Shown: piece after piece, positions 1 to 11,269 of the stretch | Layout of the letters: each line of letters begins with the position of its first letter | How positions within the stretch are numbered: position 1 is the first letter of the stretch | From: a bacterium | Lineage (GTDB): Bacteria > Arandabacterota > Arandabacteria > Arandabacterales > Arandabacteraceae | NCBI GenBank assembly: GCA_029933125.1 | Contig: JAOZOU010000004.1 | Location: forward strand, 1 to 64,000 | Reading direction: 5' to 3' | Length of the DNA stretch: 64,000 nt | Program-made: the position numbers and the translations under genes | The notes under the pieces: model-generated | What the model saw: the letters and a program-made list of their open reading frames with translations, nothing else | What the model was told of the DNA's origin: nothing | The model's database searches: none

Positions 1-1869
1 TTGGACTTTGGTACGGTGGAGATTGGTGATCACAAGGATCTTACCTTCACGATAACAAATATAGGTGGTGGCAGGTTGAGGGGTGGAGTGGTAATCGGTT
101 GTGGTGAGTTTAGCCTCATTTTTGGCGGAAGGTACAACCTTGGTCCAGGCGAAAGCCATACAGTCAAGATAAGATACGAACCCTACAATGCAGGTGTCGA
201 CACATGCATAATTGAGACAGGGGCACTTTGCGAAAATGTTCTCTGTATTGGTGAAGGCGAACTCGGTCCTATATGTGAAGTGGACCCGCAGGAGCTTGAC
301 TTCGGTTCGCTGGAGGTAGGCGATCACAAAGATCTTACCTTCACAATAAGAAATGTTGGTGCTGGAACACTAACAGGTACGGTAAGCGAGATGTGTGGTG
401 ACTTCAGCATAATCGCTGGGGGTGGTGCATTTAGCCTCGGACCTGGTGCGAGCCAAGATGTAACGGTGAGATATCAGCCTTCTGACGCCGGCGCTGATAC
501 GTGTAACATCTGGACAGGCACTTCGTGCCATCGAGTGACATGCTTTGGCGAAGGTGAATTTCAGCCGAGCTGTAGAGTTCAGCCACTCGAACTCAACTTT
601 GGTTTAGTTGAAGTAGGACAGCACAAAGATGCTACGTTTACGATAACCAACATAGGTGGAGGCACACTGACTGGAAGTGTTGTCGATACCTGCAGTGAAT
701 TCAGCATAGTGAGTGGTGAAGGCTCATATAGTCTCGGCAGCGGGGAAAGCTTGACCGTCGTGGTTCGCTATGAACCCGTGGACGAAGGGCTTGATGCATG
801 CCACATACTCACAGGCACCTCCTGCGATAATGTTACTGCCATGGGTGTTGGCTATGGCTGTCAAGGCTGCTGCATCGTAATACCAGCGTATCTTGACTTT
901 GGAACCGTACCCCCTGGTGGTTCGGCTGAGAGATCCTTCATAGTAATCAATAATGAGCCTTCCCCGGTGAGCGGAACGATTACCGAGACTTGTGAAGCCT
1001 TTAGCATTGCCTCCGGCTCAGGTTCATTTGTTGTTGTCAATGGTGATACAGTTGTCGTAGTGGTGAGATTTGAGCCCACGTCTCCAGGTGTCTATGACTG
1101 CACTATACAGACTGGAACCAGCTGTATGGACGTCGCTGTACATGGGGTATGCGAATCCAATCAACAGCCAGTCTATGTGGACATCAAGCCCGGTTCGTGT
1201 CCAAATCCACTGCGGTTGAGGAGCAGCCTCTGTATGTTGCCAGCTGCAATCCTTGGCACACAGACCTTTGATGTTTCCTCAATAGTCCCAGGCACGGTTC
1301 GCATGTATCGCGAGGGCGTTGGGGATTCAGTTGCGCCCGTCCGCTGGCGCTATGAAGATGTGGCAACGCCCTTTGAGGGTGAGCTCTGTGACTGTCACGC
1401 TTTGCGTGGTGACGGCTATAGTGATCTTGCTCTCAAATTCTCAATTCCCGACGTGATAGCAGCTTTACACCTCCGGGATGTTGCTGGTGACACGGTAGAG
1501 GTAACAATATCTGCCAGCCTTGTAACTGGTGAAAGAGTCAGTGGCAAAGATTGTATCTGGGTCCTGCCGGAGCGGCATCTGGCTGAGCCAATAAGTTTCG
1601 TGCAGGGCTCGCTTGGTCCGGCTAATTCGAGCAATTCTGTTGACCTGAGCTTTATCACTCAGTCCGCAGGTATTGTCTATCTTGAGATCTATGATATACA
1701 CGGGCGCGTCATAAAGAGCTTGAGCGAACGTGTCACATCGGCTGGTCTGCATAGGCTTACCTGGGATGGAACTGACGAGAATGGAGCTCGAGTACCGGCT
1801 GGTATCTACTTTGCCCGCGCACGCGGGGACAAGGGTTCTGCAACCAAGAAGATTGTAATTGTGAGGTAG
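1..1869 (+). CDS. Secreted Cys-rich Ig-like (ASH/choice-of-anchor-D type) repeat protein with C-terminal FlgD-like sorting module; 5' end cut by window
   Basis: The open frame runs in from the window edge, so the N-terminus and any signal peptide are not visible. About four tandem units of roughly 95 residues can be read (starting near residues 1, 91, 189 and 293), each with an 'LDFG..EVG' opening and an 'F.I..G.G.....G......VRYEP' middle, as in ASH/Hydin-type beta-sandwich repeats. Each complete unit carries four cysteines at equivalent places, suggesting disulfides. From about residue 398 comes a 'VDIKPGSCPNPL' module common in secreted proteins of FCB-type bacteria, then from about residue 535 a FlgD-like C-terminal domain ending 'PAGIYFARA...KKIVIVR', likely an export/anchoring signal. 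A surface structural or adhesive role is inference. Confidence 0.75.
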   Translation: MDFGTVEIGDHKDLTFTITNIGGGRLRGGVVIGCGEFSLIFGGRYNLGPGESHTVKIRYEPYNAGVDTCIIETGALCENVLCIGEGELGPICEVDPQELDFGSLEVGDHKDLTFTIRNVGAGTLTGTVSEMCGDFSIIAGGGAFSLGPGASQDVTVRYQPSDAGADTCNIWTGTSCHRVTCFGEGEFQPSCRVQPLELNFGLVEVGQHKDATFTITNIGGGTLTGSVVDTCSEFSIVSGEGSYSLGSGESLTVVVRYEPVDEGLDACHILTGTSCDNVTAMGVGYGCQGCCIVIPAYLDFGTVPPGGSAERSFIVINNEPSPVSGTITETCEAFSIASGSGSFVVVNGDTVVVVVRFEPTSPGVYDCTIQTGTSCMDVAVHGVCESNQQPVYVDIKPGSCPNPLRLRSSLCMLPAAILGTQTFDVSSIVPGTVRMYREGVGDSVAPVRWRYEDVATPFEGELCDCHALRGDGYSDLALKFSIPDVIAALHLRDVAGDTVEVTISASLVTGERVSGKDCIWVLPERHLAEPISFVQGSLGPANSSNSVDLSFITQSAGIVYLEIYDIHGRVIKSLSERVTSAGLHRLTWDGTDENGARVPAGIYFARARGDKGSATKKIVIVR

Positions 1870-1886
1870 TGATATCTTCAGCGATT

Positions 1887-1919
1887 AAGACCCCCGTATC
1901 GTCCTGATTCGGGGGTCTT
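1887..1919 (+). terminator. Strong hairpin after the secreted repeat protein
   Basis: A 10-bp perfect stem (AAGACCCCCG at 1887-1896 with CGGGGGTCTT at 1910-1919) and 13-nt loop follow the stop at 1869. There is no clear T-run after it, so it may be a weak intrinsic terminator, a bidirectional block or an mRNA 3'-end stabiliser. Confidence 0.55.
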
Positions 1920-2028
1920 GACTGTTCAGTAGCGACAGCGTTCGCTCGTGGCTCCTTGTCCCGATACAATTTGGTTTGAAAACACTCCGACGTTATGGTA
2001 TCTATATGTATTGAAGGGGTGAGTAGTT

Positions 2029-2781
2029 ATGTCAGGCCATTCCAAATGGAGCACAATCAAGCGCAAGAAGGGCAAGGTCGATCAGGAACGTGGTAGGCTC
2101 TTTACCAAGCTTATACGTGAGCTGGTGGTTGCTGCCCGGACCGGAGGTGGTGACCCGGAGGCTAATCCGCGTCTGAGGACTGCCATTGAGAATGCAAGAG
2201 CCAATAACATGCCCCAGGCTAATATTGAGAAAGCGATAAGGCGAGGGACTGGCGAGCTGCCTGGCGTGCACTATGAGGAACAGACACTCGAGGGATACGG
2301 ACCCCAGGGTGTAGCAATCCTCCTCGAAGCTTTGACCGACAACAAAAAACGGACAACTTCCGAAATCAGACATATCCTCAGTAGACACGGTGGTCATCTT
2401 GGTGAGGTTGGGTGCGTTTCGTGGATGTTCGATCTCAAGGGTTCGATTATTGTGGACAAGGATAAGACAACTGAGGATGAAATTATGGCTGCCGCACTAG
2501 AGGCTGGCGCAGAAGATGTTAAGGATGAAGATCTGTATTATGAAGTGATTACCGCACCAGGTGATCTTGAGAAAGTTAAGCAGGCACTCATGGAACGCAA
2601 CATCGAATTCTCAAATGCCCAGCTCACACGAAGCCCTCAAACAACTATTCGCCTCGAGGGCAAGCATGCAGAGCAGGTCCTCAAGCTCATGGATGCACTT
2701 GAGGAGCATGACGATGTCCAGAAGGTCTATGCCAATTTTGATGTACCTGACGAGATCATGGAAAAGCTAGGTAAGGAATAA
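2029..2781 (+). CDS. yebC: YebC/PmpR (TACO1) family protein
   Basis: A 250-residue protein opening '[18 protein letters not shown]', the hallmark of the YebC/TACO1 family; length is as usual. Family members are described as DNA-binding regulators and, more recently, as ribosome-associated factors that help translate difficult motifs. The start is ATG 2029 with a purine-rich AAGGGGTGAG upstream. The stop abuts the ruvC start with no gap, so it heads a yebC-ruvC-ruvA-ruvB operon, an arrangement found in many bacteria. Function in this host is inferred from family. Confidence 0.95.
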   Translation: MSGHSKWSTIKRKKGKVDQERGRLFTKLIRELVVAARTGGGDPEANPRLRTAIENARANNMPQANIEKAIRRGTGELPGVHYEEQTLEGYGPQGVAILLEALTDNKKRTTSEIRHILSRHGGHLGEVGCVSWMFDLKGSIIVDKDKTTEDEIMAAALEAGAEDVKDEDLYYEVITAPGDLEKVKQALMERNIEFSNAQLTRSPQTTIRLEGKHAEQVLKLMDALEEHDDVQKVYANFDVPDEIMEKLGKE

Positions 2782-3297
2782 ATGGTCGTCCTTGGCATCG
2801 ACCCGGGCACTAGACGCACTGGCTATGCAGTGATTGAGACCTTAAGCGGAAGGCTTATACTGCGTGCAAGCGGTGCTCTGGCAGTCCCCTCGAAATTCCC
2901 CTTCCATGAGCGGCTAAAGCTCATTTATCATGGATTGCAGGAGATAGTGACCAAGTTCCATCCTGATGAAATAGCCGTTGAAGACGTATTTGTTAAGAAG
3001 AACGCACGCGTTGCGTTAAAAATGGGACATGTAAGAGGTGTTGCCCTACTTGTTGCAGCCAACTACAATGCTGTGGTTGCTGAATACTCACCTGGTGAGA
3101 TTAAGCAGGCGATTGTGGGAAGCGGTATGGCTTCAAAAGAACAGGTGAAATTCATGGTAACGGCACTTTTGCAGCTTAATGATATGCCTTCAGAGGATGA
3201 AGCTGATGCCCTTGCGGTTGCTCTGTGTCATATCCATAAACGGAAGCTAGACAGGGAGTCACCAATTGATCTCTTACGTAAGAGGAACTCTTGTTGA
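2782..3297 (+). CDS. ruvC: Holliday junction endonuclease RuvC
   Basis: Resolves Holliday junctions together with RuvAB in recombinational repair. The 171-residue product has the RNase H-like fold signature 'GIDPGTRRTGYA' with D7, a second acidic site in 'AVEDVF' (E67), and the C-terminal pair in 'SEDEADALAVALCH' (D139/D142), so the four acidic catalytic positions look intact. ATG 2782 follows the yebC stop directly. Its 3' end overlaps ruvA by 32 nt, which suggests translational coupling. Confidence 0.96.
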   Translation: MVVLGIDPGTRRTGYAVIETLSGRLILRASGALAVPSKFPFHERLKLIYHGLQEIVTKFHPDEIAVEDVFVKKNARVALKMGHVRGVALLVAANYNAVVAEYSPGEIKQAIVGSGMASKEQVKFMVTALLQLNDMPSEDEADALAVALCHIHKRKLDRESPIDLLRKRNSC

Positions 3298-3859
3298 GAA
3301 GACCCCAGCGAGGATAATAGTGGAAAGCGGTGGTGTTGGCTATGAGATACTGGTGCCTCTTTCTAGCTATGATGTAATTGGAGATGTTGGATCTGAGGTT
3401 AAAGTCTATACTCATTTTCACGTGCGCGAGGACAGCCATACACTTTTTGGCTTTGCAACTCCTGAGGAGCGCAAGCTCTTCCAGATGCTAATATCCGTTT
3501 CCGGCATTGGTCCACGATCTGCTCTTACCATCCTCTCAGGTGTCAGCGTTAAGGATTTCTGCGAAGCAATTGCAGGAGAGCAGGTCGATTTCCTTACAGC
3601 AATCTCTGGCGTTGGTAGAAAAACAGCGCAACGTTTGATTGTAGAGCTGAAGAATAGAATTGCTGAGGAGAGAGTAAGAATCGGAGTCGGTGGAAGAAAG
3701 GTAGGCAGGCAGACTCTCATATCTGAGGCTGTTCAAGCATTGGTCTCGCTTGGATTTCCTCGAGCTTCAGCAAGAAGGGCTGTTGAGAAATGTATGAGTG
3801 AGGCAGATGGTGAACTTGATGTAGAGGAGTTGATCAGAGGTGCCCTCAGATACACCTAA
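3266..3859 (+). CDS. ruvA: Holliday junction DNA helicase subunit RuvA
   Basis: Binds four-way junctions as a tetramer and loads RuvB. The 197-residue product begins '[28 protein letters not shown]', the OB-fold opening of RuvA, followed by two helix-hairpin-helix segments ('[12 protein letters not shown]' and '[15 protein letters not shown]') and a C-terminal RuvB-binding domain ('[16 protein letters not shown]'). The start is TTG 3266 inside ruvC; no later start keeps the OB-fold. The 3' end overlaps ruvB by 20 nt. Confidence 0.95.
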   Translation: MISYVRGTLVEKTPARIIVESGGVGYEILVPLSSYDVIGDVGSEVKVYTHFHVREDSHTLFGFATPEERKLFQMLISVSGIGPRSALTILSGVSVKDFCEAIAGEQVDFLTAISGVGRKTAQRLIVELKNRIAEERVRIGVGGRKVGRQTLISEAVQALVSLGFPRASARRAVEKCMSEADGELDVEELIRGALRYT

Positions 3860-4898
3860 GAAGAAGCGTCAGAGCTTAGATGGTGTGCCAAGGATTACCA
3901 ATCCCGAGGCTACCGCTGAGGAAAAGGAACTTGATCTGAGCCTGAGGCCCAGGAGTTTCGAGGAATTTATCGGGCATGAGAAGCTCAAGGAGAATCTCAG
4001 GGTTTTCATCGAAGCCGCCAAGATGCGCGGCGAACCTCTCGACCATGTTCTCTTCTATGGACCCCCGGGGCTTGGTAAAACGACTCTTGCCACGATTATC
4101 GCAAATGAAATGGGTGTGCGTATGGTATCAACCTCAGGCCCAGTAATTGAAAGACCTGGGGATCTGGCCGGGATATTGACCAATCTGCCGGAGGGTGGGG
4201 TTCTCTTCATTGATGAAATTCACAGACTCAATCACATAGTTGAGGAATACCTTTATCCTGCAATGGAGGATTTCACTCTCGATATAATGATAGATAAGGG
4301 ACCGAGTGCACGCTCAATAAGACTCAACCTTAACAGATTCACACTTATCGGGGCAACGACACGAGCAGGTATGATAACGGCACCGATGCGTGCTCGCTTT
4401 GGCGTTGTAAGTCGCATAGGGTTTTATAACCCTGAGGAACTCAAGCTCATTGTTGAGCGTTCAGCAAGGATTCTTGGAGTTGAAATCGATGAAGAGGGCG
4501 CCTTTGAAATTGCAAGAAGATCTCGCTGCACACCGCGAATTGCGAATCGCCTACTCAGACGCATAAGGGATTTCGCTCAGGTAAAGGGGCAAGGTAAGAT
4601 AACCAGAGAAATTGCCCAGATAGGACTCGAAGCACTTGAGGTTGACGAACGTGGCCTCGATGAGATGGACAAGCGTATCATAACAACAATAATAGAGAAG
4701 TTCGGCGGTGGTCCGGTTGGCATCAACACACTGGCGACAGCTGTTGGCGAGGAAGCTGAGACAATAGAGGAAGTTTATGAGCCCTATCTTGTGCAAGAGG
4801 GTTTCCTCGAGCGTACGCCGAGGGGAAGAGAGGTAACCGAGCTTGCGACAAAGCATTTTGGCTTGCGCAGCGACAGCGATCAGCCAAAGCTTTTCTAG
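3840..4898 (+). CDS. ruvB: Holliday junction branch migration ATPase RuvB
   Basis: Hexameric AAA+ motor for branch migration. The 352-residue product has '[19 protein letters not shown]' near the N-terminus, Walker A 'GPPGLGKTT' (about residues 74-82), Walker B 'LFIDEIHR' (about 122-129), sensor 1 'IGATTRAG' and the C-terminal winged helix ending '[15 protein letters not shown]'. It starts at GTG 3840, within ruvA. All key motifs are present and the length is normal. Confidence 0.97.
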   Translation: MPSDTPKKKRQSLDGVPRITNPEATAEEKELDLSLRPRSFEEFIGHEKLKENLRVFIEAAKMRGEPLDHVLFYGPPGLGKTTLATIIANEMGVRMVSTSGPVIERPGDLAGILTNLPEGGVLFIDEIHRLNHIVEEYLYPAMEDFTLDIMIDKGPSARSIRLNLNRFTLIGATTRAGMITAPMRARFGVVSRIGFYNPEELKLIVERSARILGVEIDEEGAFEIARRSRCTPRIANRLLRRIRDFAQVKGQGKITREIAQIGLEALEVDERGLDEMDKRIITTIIEKFGGGPVGINTLATAVGEEAETIEEVYEPYLVQEGFLERTPRGREVTELATKHFGLRSDSDQPKLF

Positions 4899-4901
4899 AT
4901 C

Positions 4902-5123
4902 ATGGGTGCAGGATTTCTTGGCAAACTACTCATATTCTTTGGATTAACAATTGTGCTGATAGGCGTCTTGTTAACATTTTCAAGACATATCCCCTACCTT
5001 GGCAGACTACCGGGTGATATATTCTACGAGAAAGGATCGGTTCGAATCTACTTTCCCTTGATGACAAGCATACTCATCAGCATTATCCTCACAATAGTAA
5101 TCAATCTTATCATCCGACGTTGA
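4902..5123 (+). CDS. DUF2905 small membrane protein
   Basis: A 73-residue protein with two hydrophobic helices (about residues 5-27 and 50-70) and the central motif 'RIPYLGRLPGDI'-like sequence 'HIPYLGRLPGDIFYEK' that marks DUF2905. The biochemical function of the family is unknown. It lies 3 nt after ruvB and overlaps the possible early queA start, a neighbourhood (ruvB-DUF2905-queA) seen in many bacteria, so it is probably co-transcribed with the RuvABC and queuosine genes. Confidence 0.88.
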   Translation: MGAGFLGKLLIFFGLTIVLIGVLLTFSRHIPYLGRLPGDIFYEKGSVRIYFPLMTSILISIILTIVINLIIRR

Positions 5124-5134
5124 AACACGATGCT

Positions 5135-7308
<2,174 letters not shown>

Positions 7309-7323
7309 ACTGGAGGTGACCAG

Positions 7324-7671
7324 ATGTGGTTATTGGCAAGTTTAGTTCAATTGGTAATGCCGGTGCTTGGTCAATGTGACCAGCAGACACAGGGACAGCA
7401 AGGTGGTGGGGCGCTCATAGGACTTTGGCCAATCATTTTGATCTTTGTAATCTTCTACTTTCTTCTGATTCGGCCACAACAGAAGAGGCAGAAGGAGCAT
7501 CAGAGGATGCTGGAATCACTTAAGAAAGGTGATCGCGTTGTGACATCAGGTGGCATCTACGGGACTGTTGTTGGCGTCAAGGACAACATCATTGTTCTTA
7601 AGATTGCCGATAATGTGAAGGTCGAGTTTGCTAAGTCTGCAGTATCACACATCCTAACGAGAGAACAATGA
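7324..7671 (+). CDS. yajC: Preprotein translocase accessory subunit YajC
   Basis: Single-pass membrane partner of SecDF. The 115-residue product has an N-terminal hydrophobic stretch, a Q/G-rich linker, a second hydrophobic helix ('LIGLWPIILIFVIFYFLLI') followed by 'RPQQKRQKEHQRML', and the 'GDRVVTSGGIYGTVVGV' motif. ATG 7324 has a GGAGGTGA Shine-Dalgarno. The tgt-yajC order is common across bacteria. The N-terminal extension before the transmembrane helix is longer than in E. coli. secD/secF are not in the window. Confidence 0.93.
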   Translation: MWLLASLVQLVMPVLGQCDQQTQGQQGGGALIGLWPIILIFVIFYFLLIRPQQKRQKEHQRMLESLKKGDRVVTSGGIYGTVVGVKDNIIVLKIADNVKVEFAKSAVSHILTREQ

Positions 7672-8198
7672 GCCAGCCAGAGATTATAAGGCTTTACGGT
7701 GATCCGGTTCTCAGGGTTGTATGCTCACCCGTTGAAGAAGTCGATAGCGAAGTTAGGGAACTCGCCTCCAAGCTCATCGCAACAGTTGACCATGCCCAGG
7801 GCTTGGGCTTAGCTGCGCCCCAGATAGGGGTGGCAAAGCGGGTGATTGTTGTTGTTGGGACCCACGACGAGCAACGGAGACATCATGTTGTTGCGAATCC
7901 TGAGATAGTTTCAGCATGTGGAGAGGATGTCTCGGAGGAAGGATGTCTTAGCATTCCTGGGATCTATGCAGCTGTCAAACGTCCGCAGAGCGTGATTGTG
8001 AAAGGATTCGACATCGACGGTAATGAGATCTCAATTGAGGCAAGCGGACTCATGGCTAGAGCATTTGCCCACGAGATAGACCATCTCGATGGCATCCTCT
8101 TCATTGACAGACTAAGCATGGTCAAGCGTGGATTGCTGAGGAGGAAACTTAAGGAGATAAGCAAGCGAGCCAGGGAAAACTTGAGTCCCAAACGATGA
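7668..8198 (+). CDS. def: Peptide deformylase
   Basis: Removes the formyl group from nascent N-termini. All three motifs are intact: 'GLGLAAPQ' (residues 45-52), 'EGCLSIP' with metal ligand C93, and 'HEIDH' (135-139) carrying two histidine ligands and the catalytic glutamate. The 176-residue length is normal. Start ATG 7668 overlaps the yajC stop by 4 nt and the gene overlaps fmt, so the two enzymes of the formyl cycle are coupled. Confidence 0.96.
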   Translation: MSQPEIIRLYGDPVLRVVCSPVEEVDSEVRELASKLIATVDHAQGLGLAAPQIGVAKRVIVVVGTHDEQRRHHVVANPEIVSACGEDVSEEGCLSIPGIYAAVKRPQSVIVKGFDIDGNEISIEASGLMARAFAHEIDHLDGILFIDRLSMVKRGLLRRKLKEISKRARENLSPKR

Positions 8199-9151
8199 GA
8201 ATTGTTTTCTGCGGTAGTCCTGAATTTGCGGTTCCGAGCCTCAAGGGACTATTGGCGAGTGAGCATGAAATCATTGCTGTCGTTACACAGCCTGATCGTC
8301 CGGCTGGCCGTGGATTGAAACTCAAGCCACCACCTGTTAAACAGGTTGCCATTGAATACGGGATTGAAGTATTCCAGCCTGAAAAATTCAATACAACATC
8401 TTTCCTTGATAGAATCGAGGCACTCGAACCTGATCTCATCGTTGTTGTAGCTTACGGCAAGATATTCCGCAGAAGAAGCCTCAGCATCCCGAGACTGGGG
8501 TGCATCAATCTTCATGCCTCGCTACTTCCAAAATACAGGGGCATTGCGCCCGTGAATTGGGCGATAATAAATGGTGAAACAAGGACAGGCGTGACAACCA
8601 TTTTTATGGATGAAGGGATTGACACGGGTGATATCATTCTCTCAAAGGAAGTGGCGATTGGCGAAGATGAGACAGCGGGGGAGCTCCTTTCAAGGCTGGC
8701 TCAGGTTGGTGCAGAGGTTCTCGTTGAGACATGTAATCTTATTGCAAGAGGCGAGGCTACACGCATCAAGCAGAAGGACGCACTCGCTTCATATGCGCCC
8801 AAGCTCACCAGGGAGATTGGTTTGATAAGGTGGAGTGAGCCGGCTCGCAAAATTCACAATCTCATTCGTGGTGTAACACCCTGGCCAGGTGCAGTCGCGA
8901 GGGTTGGTGAGAGACGTGTGAAAATATTGAGAACCTCAATCTCATCTGATGCATGTGGACTTCCGGGTGAAATAAAGCAGGTGGATGCCTCAATGGGGAT
9001 TCTTGTTTGCTGTGGTAACGGTGGGATCTGGCTAAAAGAGCTTCAGGCACCAGGCAAGAAGCCACTTCATGGCGCTGACTTTGCAAGAGGCTACCGTCTT
9101 GGGATTGGTGATTTCCTGGGAGAGGGATCATTTGAGGATTCTAAAGGGTAA
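8195..9151 (+). CDS. fmt: Methionyl-tRNA formyltransferase
   Basis: Formylates initiator Met-tRNA with 10-formyl-THF. The 318-residue product begins 'MRIVFCGSPEFAVPSLKGLL' and has the catalytic/folate signature 'HASLLPKYRGIAPVNWAI', 'DEGIDTGDI' and a C-terminal tRNA-binding domain ('NLIRGVTPWPGA'). It starts 4 nt inside def. The last 20 nt overlap the best start of the following DUF116 gene. Confidence 0.96.
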   Translation: MRIVFCGSPEFAVPSLKGLLASEHEIIAVVTQPDRPAGRGLKLKPPPVKQVAIEYGIEVFQPEKFNTTSFLDRIEALEPDLIVVVAYGKIFRRRSLSIPRLGCINLHASLLPKYRGIAPVNWAIINGETRTGVTTIFMDEGIDTGDIILSKEVAIGEDETAGELLSRLAQVGAEVLVETCNLIARGEATRIKQKDALASYAPKLTREIGLIRWSEPARKIHNLIRGVTPWPGAVARVGERRVKILRTSISSDACGLPGEIKQVDASMGILVCCGNGGIWLKELQAPGKKPLHGADFARGYRLGIGDFLGEGSFEDSKG

Positions 9152-9980
9152 GAACCTTTTCATATTGCTTTCCTTCCTTGGTGTAGTGTTCCTGGGGATC
9201 GTGCTTCTGGGTTGCTGGTATCTTGTGACTCCACGTCTCATGGAGATAGGGCCGCAATTGCCCGTGATTGCAGGGATTGCTATTTTAGGATTCTACCTTG
9301 GCATCGTAAGTCTTCTTAGCCTTATCGTCCTTAGTGCCTATCTTGAGAAAGATCTCATTTCTGCCAAGAAGGTAACGGTACGCATTCTCTTCCCCCTTGC
9401 AACTGTTATTGGTAGGTTCCTCAGAATACCTCAGGATGAAATCAGAGCGTCATTCATAGAGATGAACAATTCACTTGTTAAGTCCTCAGCGAAGCTCATC
9501 CCTGGAGACAGGTTGCTTCTGCTTCTACCCCATTGCCTTCAGAACTTCAATTGTCCTCACAGAGTCACAGCAGAAGTTCGCAACTGCCGCCACTGCGGTG
9601 GATGTGAGATAGCCGACCTCATCGATATGTGTGATCGCTATGGAATAAGAATGTCAATAGCAACAGGAGGTACGCTTGCAAGAAGGGTCATTGTTGAGAC
9701 AAGACCCAATGCCATAGTGGCTGTGGCTTGTGAACGCGACCTGACAAGTGGAATTCAGGATAGCTATCCAATACCTGTTATAGGTGTGCTCAATGAGCGT
9801 CCATACGGCCCGTGTCGCAACACAAGGGTTGATCTTACGCTTGTTGAAAATGCTATTAGGTTTTTCCTTAAGACCCAATCCCCTGATAGCATCGGAGGCG
9901 GTGTGGCGGCGCGGAGATCTCAACAGAGGGAGAAGCAGTGGCAAGCATCTCAGCACGTGAAATCGCACTCCGGGTCCTGA
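9132..9980 (+). CDS. DUF116 membrane protein
   Basis: The product (282 residues from TTG 9132) has two N-terminal hydrophobic helices and a cytosolic domain with a cysteine set in 'LPHCLQNFNCPH...NCRHCGGCEI', typical of DUF116. The set suggests an Fe-S or zinc site, but function is unknown. I chose TTG 9132 because a GGGAGAGGG Shine-Dalgarno sits just upstream; the longest open frame starts at 9069 but would lie 80 nt inside fmt. DUF116 is often found beside fmt and rsmB, as here; its 3' end overlaps rsmB. Confidence 0.82.
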   Translation: MRILKGKNLFILLSFLGVVFLGIVLLGCWYLVTPRLMEIGPQLPVIAGIAILGFYLGIVSLLSLIVLSAYLEKDLISAKKVTVRILFPLATVIGRFLRIPQDEIRASFIEMNNSLVKSSAKLIPGDRLLLLLPHCLQNFNCPHRVTAEVRNCRHCGGCEIADLIDMCDRYGIRMSIATGGTLARRVIVETRPNAIVAVACERDLTSGIQDSYPIPVIGVLNERPYGPCRNTRVDLTLVENAIRFFLKTQSPDSIGGGVAARRSQQREKQWQASQHVKSHSGS

Positions 9981-11266
9981 TTGACTACCCTGGCAGAGCC
10001 AAACCCGATGAGCTTCTTGAACGATACCTTAAGCAATATCACCTTGAGCGGAGGGAACGTGCACTTGCAACTCATCTTGTCAGCGGCACGATCAAGTGGA
10101 GAAGGAAACTTGATTTTGTCATAAGGAATCTCTCGCGCAAGGGTCGAGTTGTGTCACAAGTTGCTCTCAATGCATTGCGACTTTCCCTCTATCAGCTCAT
10201 GTTTCTTGATAGGGTGCCTGCCTATAGCGCTACCAATGAAGGTGTGGATCTAGCAAAAAAATACGGAGACAGGTTCGAGGCGAACTATGTGAATGCAATT
10301 CTCAGGCGTTTCTTGAGGGAGCGCGAATCCATCGTATTCCCTGATATCGAGAAGGATCCTGTTCGCCACATCTCGACTGTATGGTCGCACCCACCGTGGC
10401 TTGTGCGTAGGTGGCTTAAAAGATATTCAGTCGAGGAGACGATTAGGCTGGCTCGAGCAAACAATCGCATTCCCGACATCGGTTTGAGGGCAAATCTGCT
10501 CCGAACTTCGCTCGATGAGCTAAAGCAGCTCCTGAGTGCTGAAGGAGCAAAGATAGTGAGCGAAGGTTTTGCTGGCTTACCTCATCTCTATGTAAGAGGT
10601 TTAAGCTCAATTGATACGACACACGCATATAGGCACGGTCTCGTTCAGATACAAGATGCAGCTTCAGCACTTGTGGGCAAAGTGGTCTCGCCTGAGCCCG
10701 AGAGCTTGATAATTGACCTTTGTAGTGCACCAGGCGGTAAGGCAACCCATCTCTATGAGCTGGTTCACGGACGGGGAACAATTGTTGCAGCTGATGTTTC
10801 GCTTAAGCGCCTGGCAAAGGTTAGACTCAATGCCCAACGCCTCGGGCACGGTGGGATGCTATTTGCGGTGAGCGATGCACGCCAACCTGCCTTCGGCAAT
10901 TGTGATTTTGTGCTTGTTGATGCTCCATGCACTGGCATTGGTGTATTGGCAAGAAGATGGGACCTGAGATGGGCAAAACGTGAAAATGATATCAAACGCA
11001 TGGCAGCTCTACAGATTGAGATTCTCACAAGTGCAATCGAAGTTGCCCGCAAAGGTGGCATCGTGGTATACAGTACGTGCAGTATTGAGCCTGAAGAGAA
11101 TGAGGGAGTTGTTGAAAGCGTGCTAAAGAAGCGAGATAATGTCCGCTTGAGCGACATAAGTCGTCTTGTGCCTTCGGAAGTCGTCTATAGATATGGAATG
11201 ATGTTGACACTGCCTCATATTCATGGAGTAGATGGAATGTTCGCTGCAAGGCTGGAGCGAGTCTAA
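9938..11266 (+). CDS. rsmB: 16S rRNA (cytosine-967-C5)-methyltransferase RsmB
   Basis: SAM-dependent RNA m5C methyltransferase. The 442-residue product has an N-terminal NusB-like domain ('AREIALRVL', 'VPAYSATNEGVDLAK'), then a Rossmann domain with 'DLCSAPGGKATHL', motif IV 'DAPCTGIG' and motif VI 'YSTCSIEPEEN', whose cysteines are the release and catalytic residues. GTG 9938 has a GAGGGAGAAG upstream and lies within the DUF116 frame. Length is normal for RsmB. Confidence 0.94.
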   Translation: MASISAREIALRVLIDYPGRAKPDELLERYLKQYHLERRERALATHLVSGTIKWRRKLDFVIRNLSRKGRVVSQVALNALRLSLYQLMFLDRVPAYSATNEGVDLAKKYGDRFEANYVNAILRRFLRERESIVFPDIEKDPVRHISTVWSHPPWLVRRWLKRYSVEETIRLARANNRIPDIGLRANLLRTSLDELKQLLSAEGAKIVSEGFAGLPHLYVRGLSSIDTTHAYRHGLVQIQDAASALVGKVVSPEPESLIIDLCSAPGGKATHLYELVHGRGTIVAADVSLKRLAKVRLNAQRLGHGGMLFAVSDARQPAFGNCDFVLVDAPCTGIGVLARRWDLRWAKRENDIKRMAALQIEILTSAIEVARKGGIVVYSTCSIEPEENEGVVESVLKKRDNVRLSDISRLVPSEVVYRYGMMLTLPHIHGVDGMFAARLERV

Positions 11267-11269
11267 AAG

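Noticed and set aside
9069-9131. Longer N-terminus of DUF116
   Set aside because: It lies inside fmt with no ribosome site; TTG 9132 has one.
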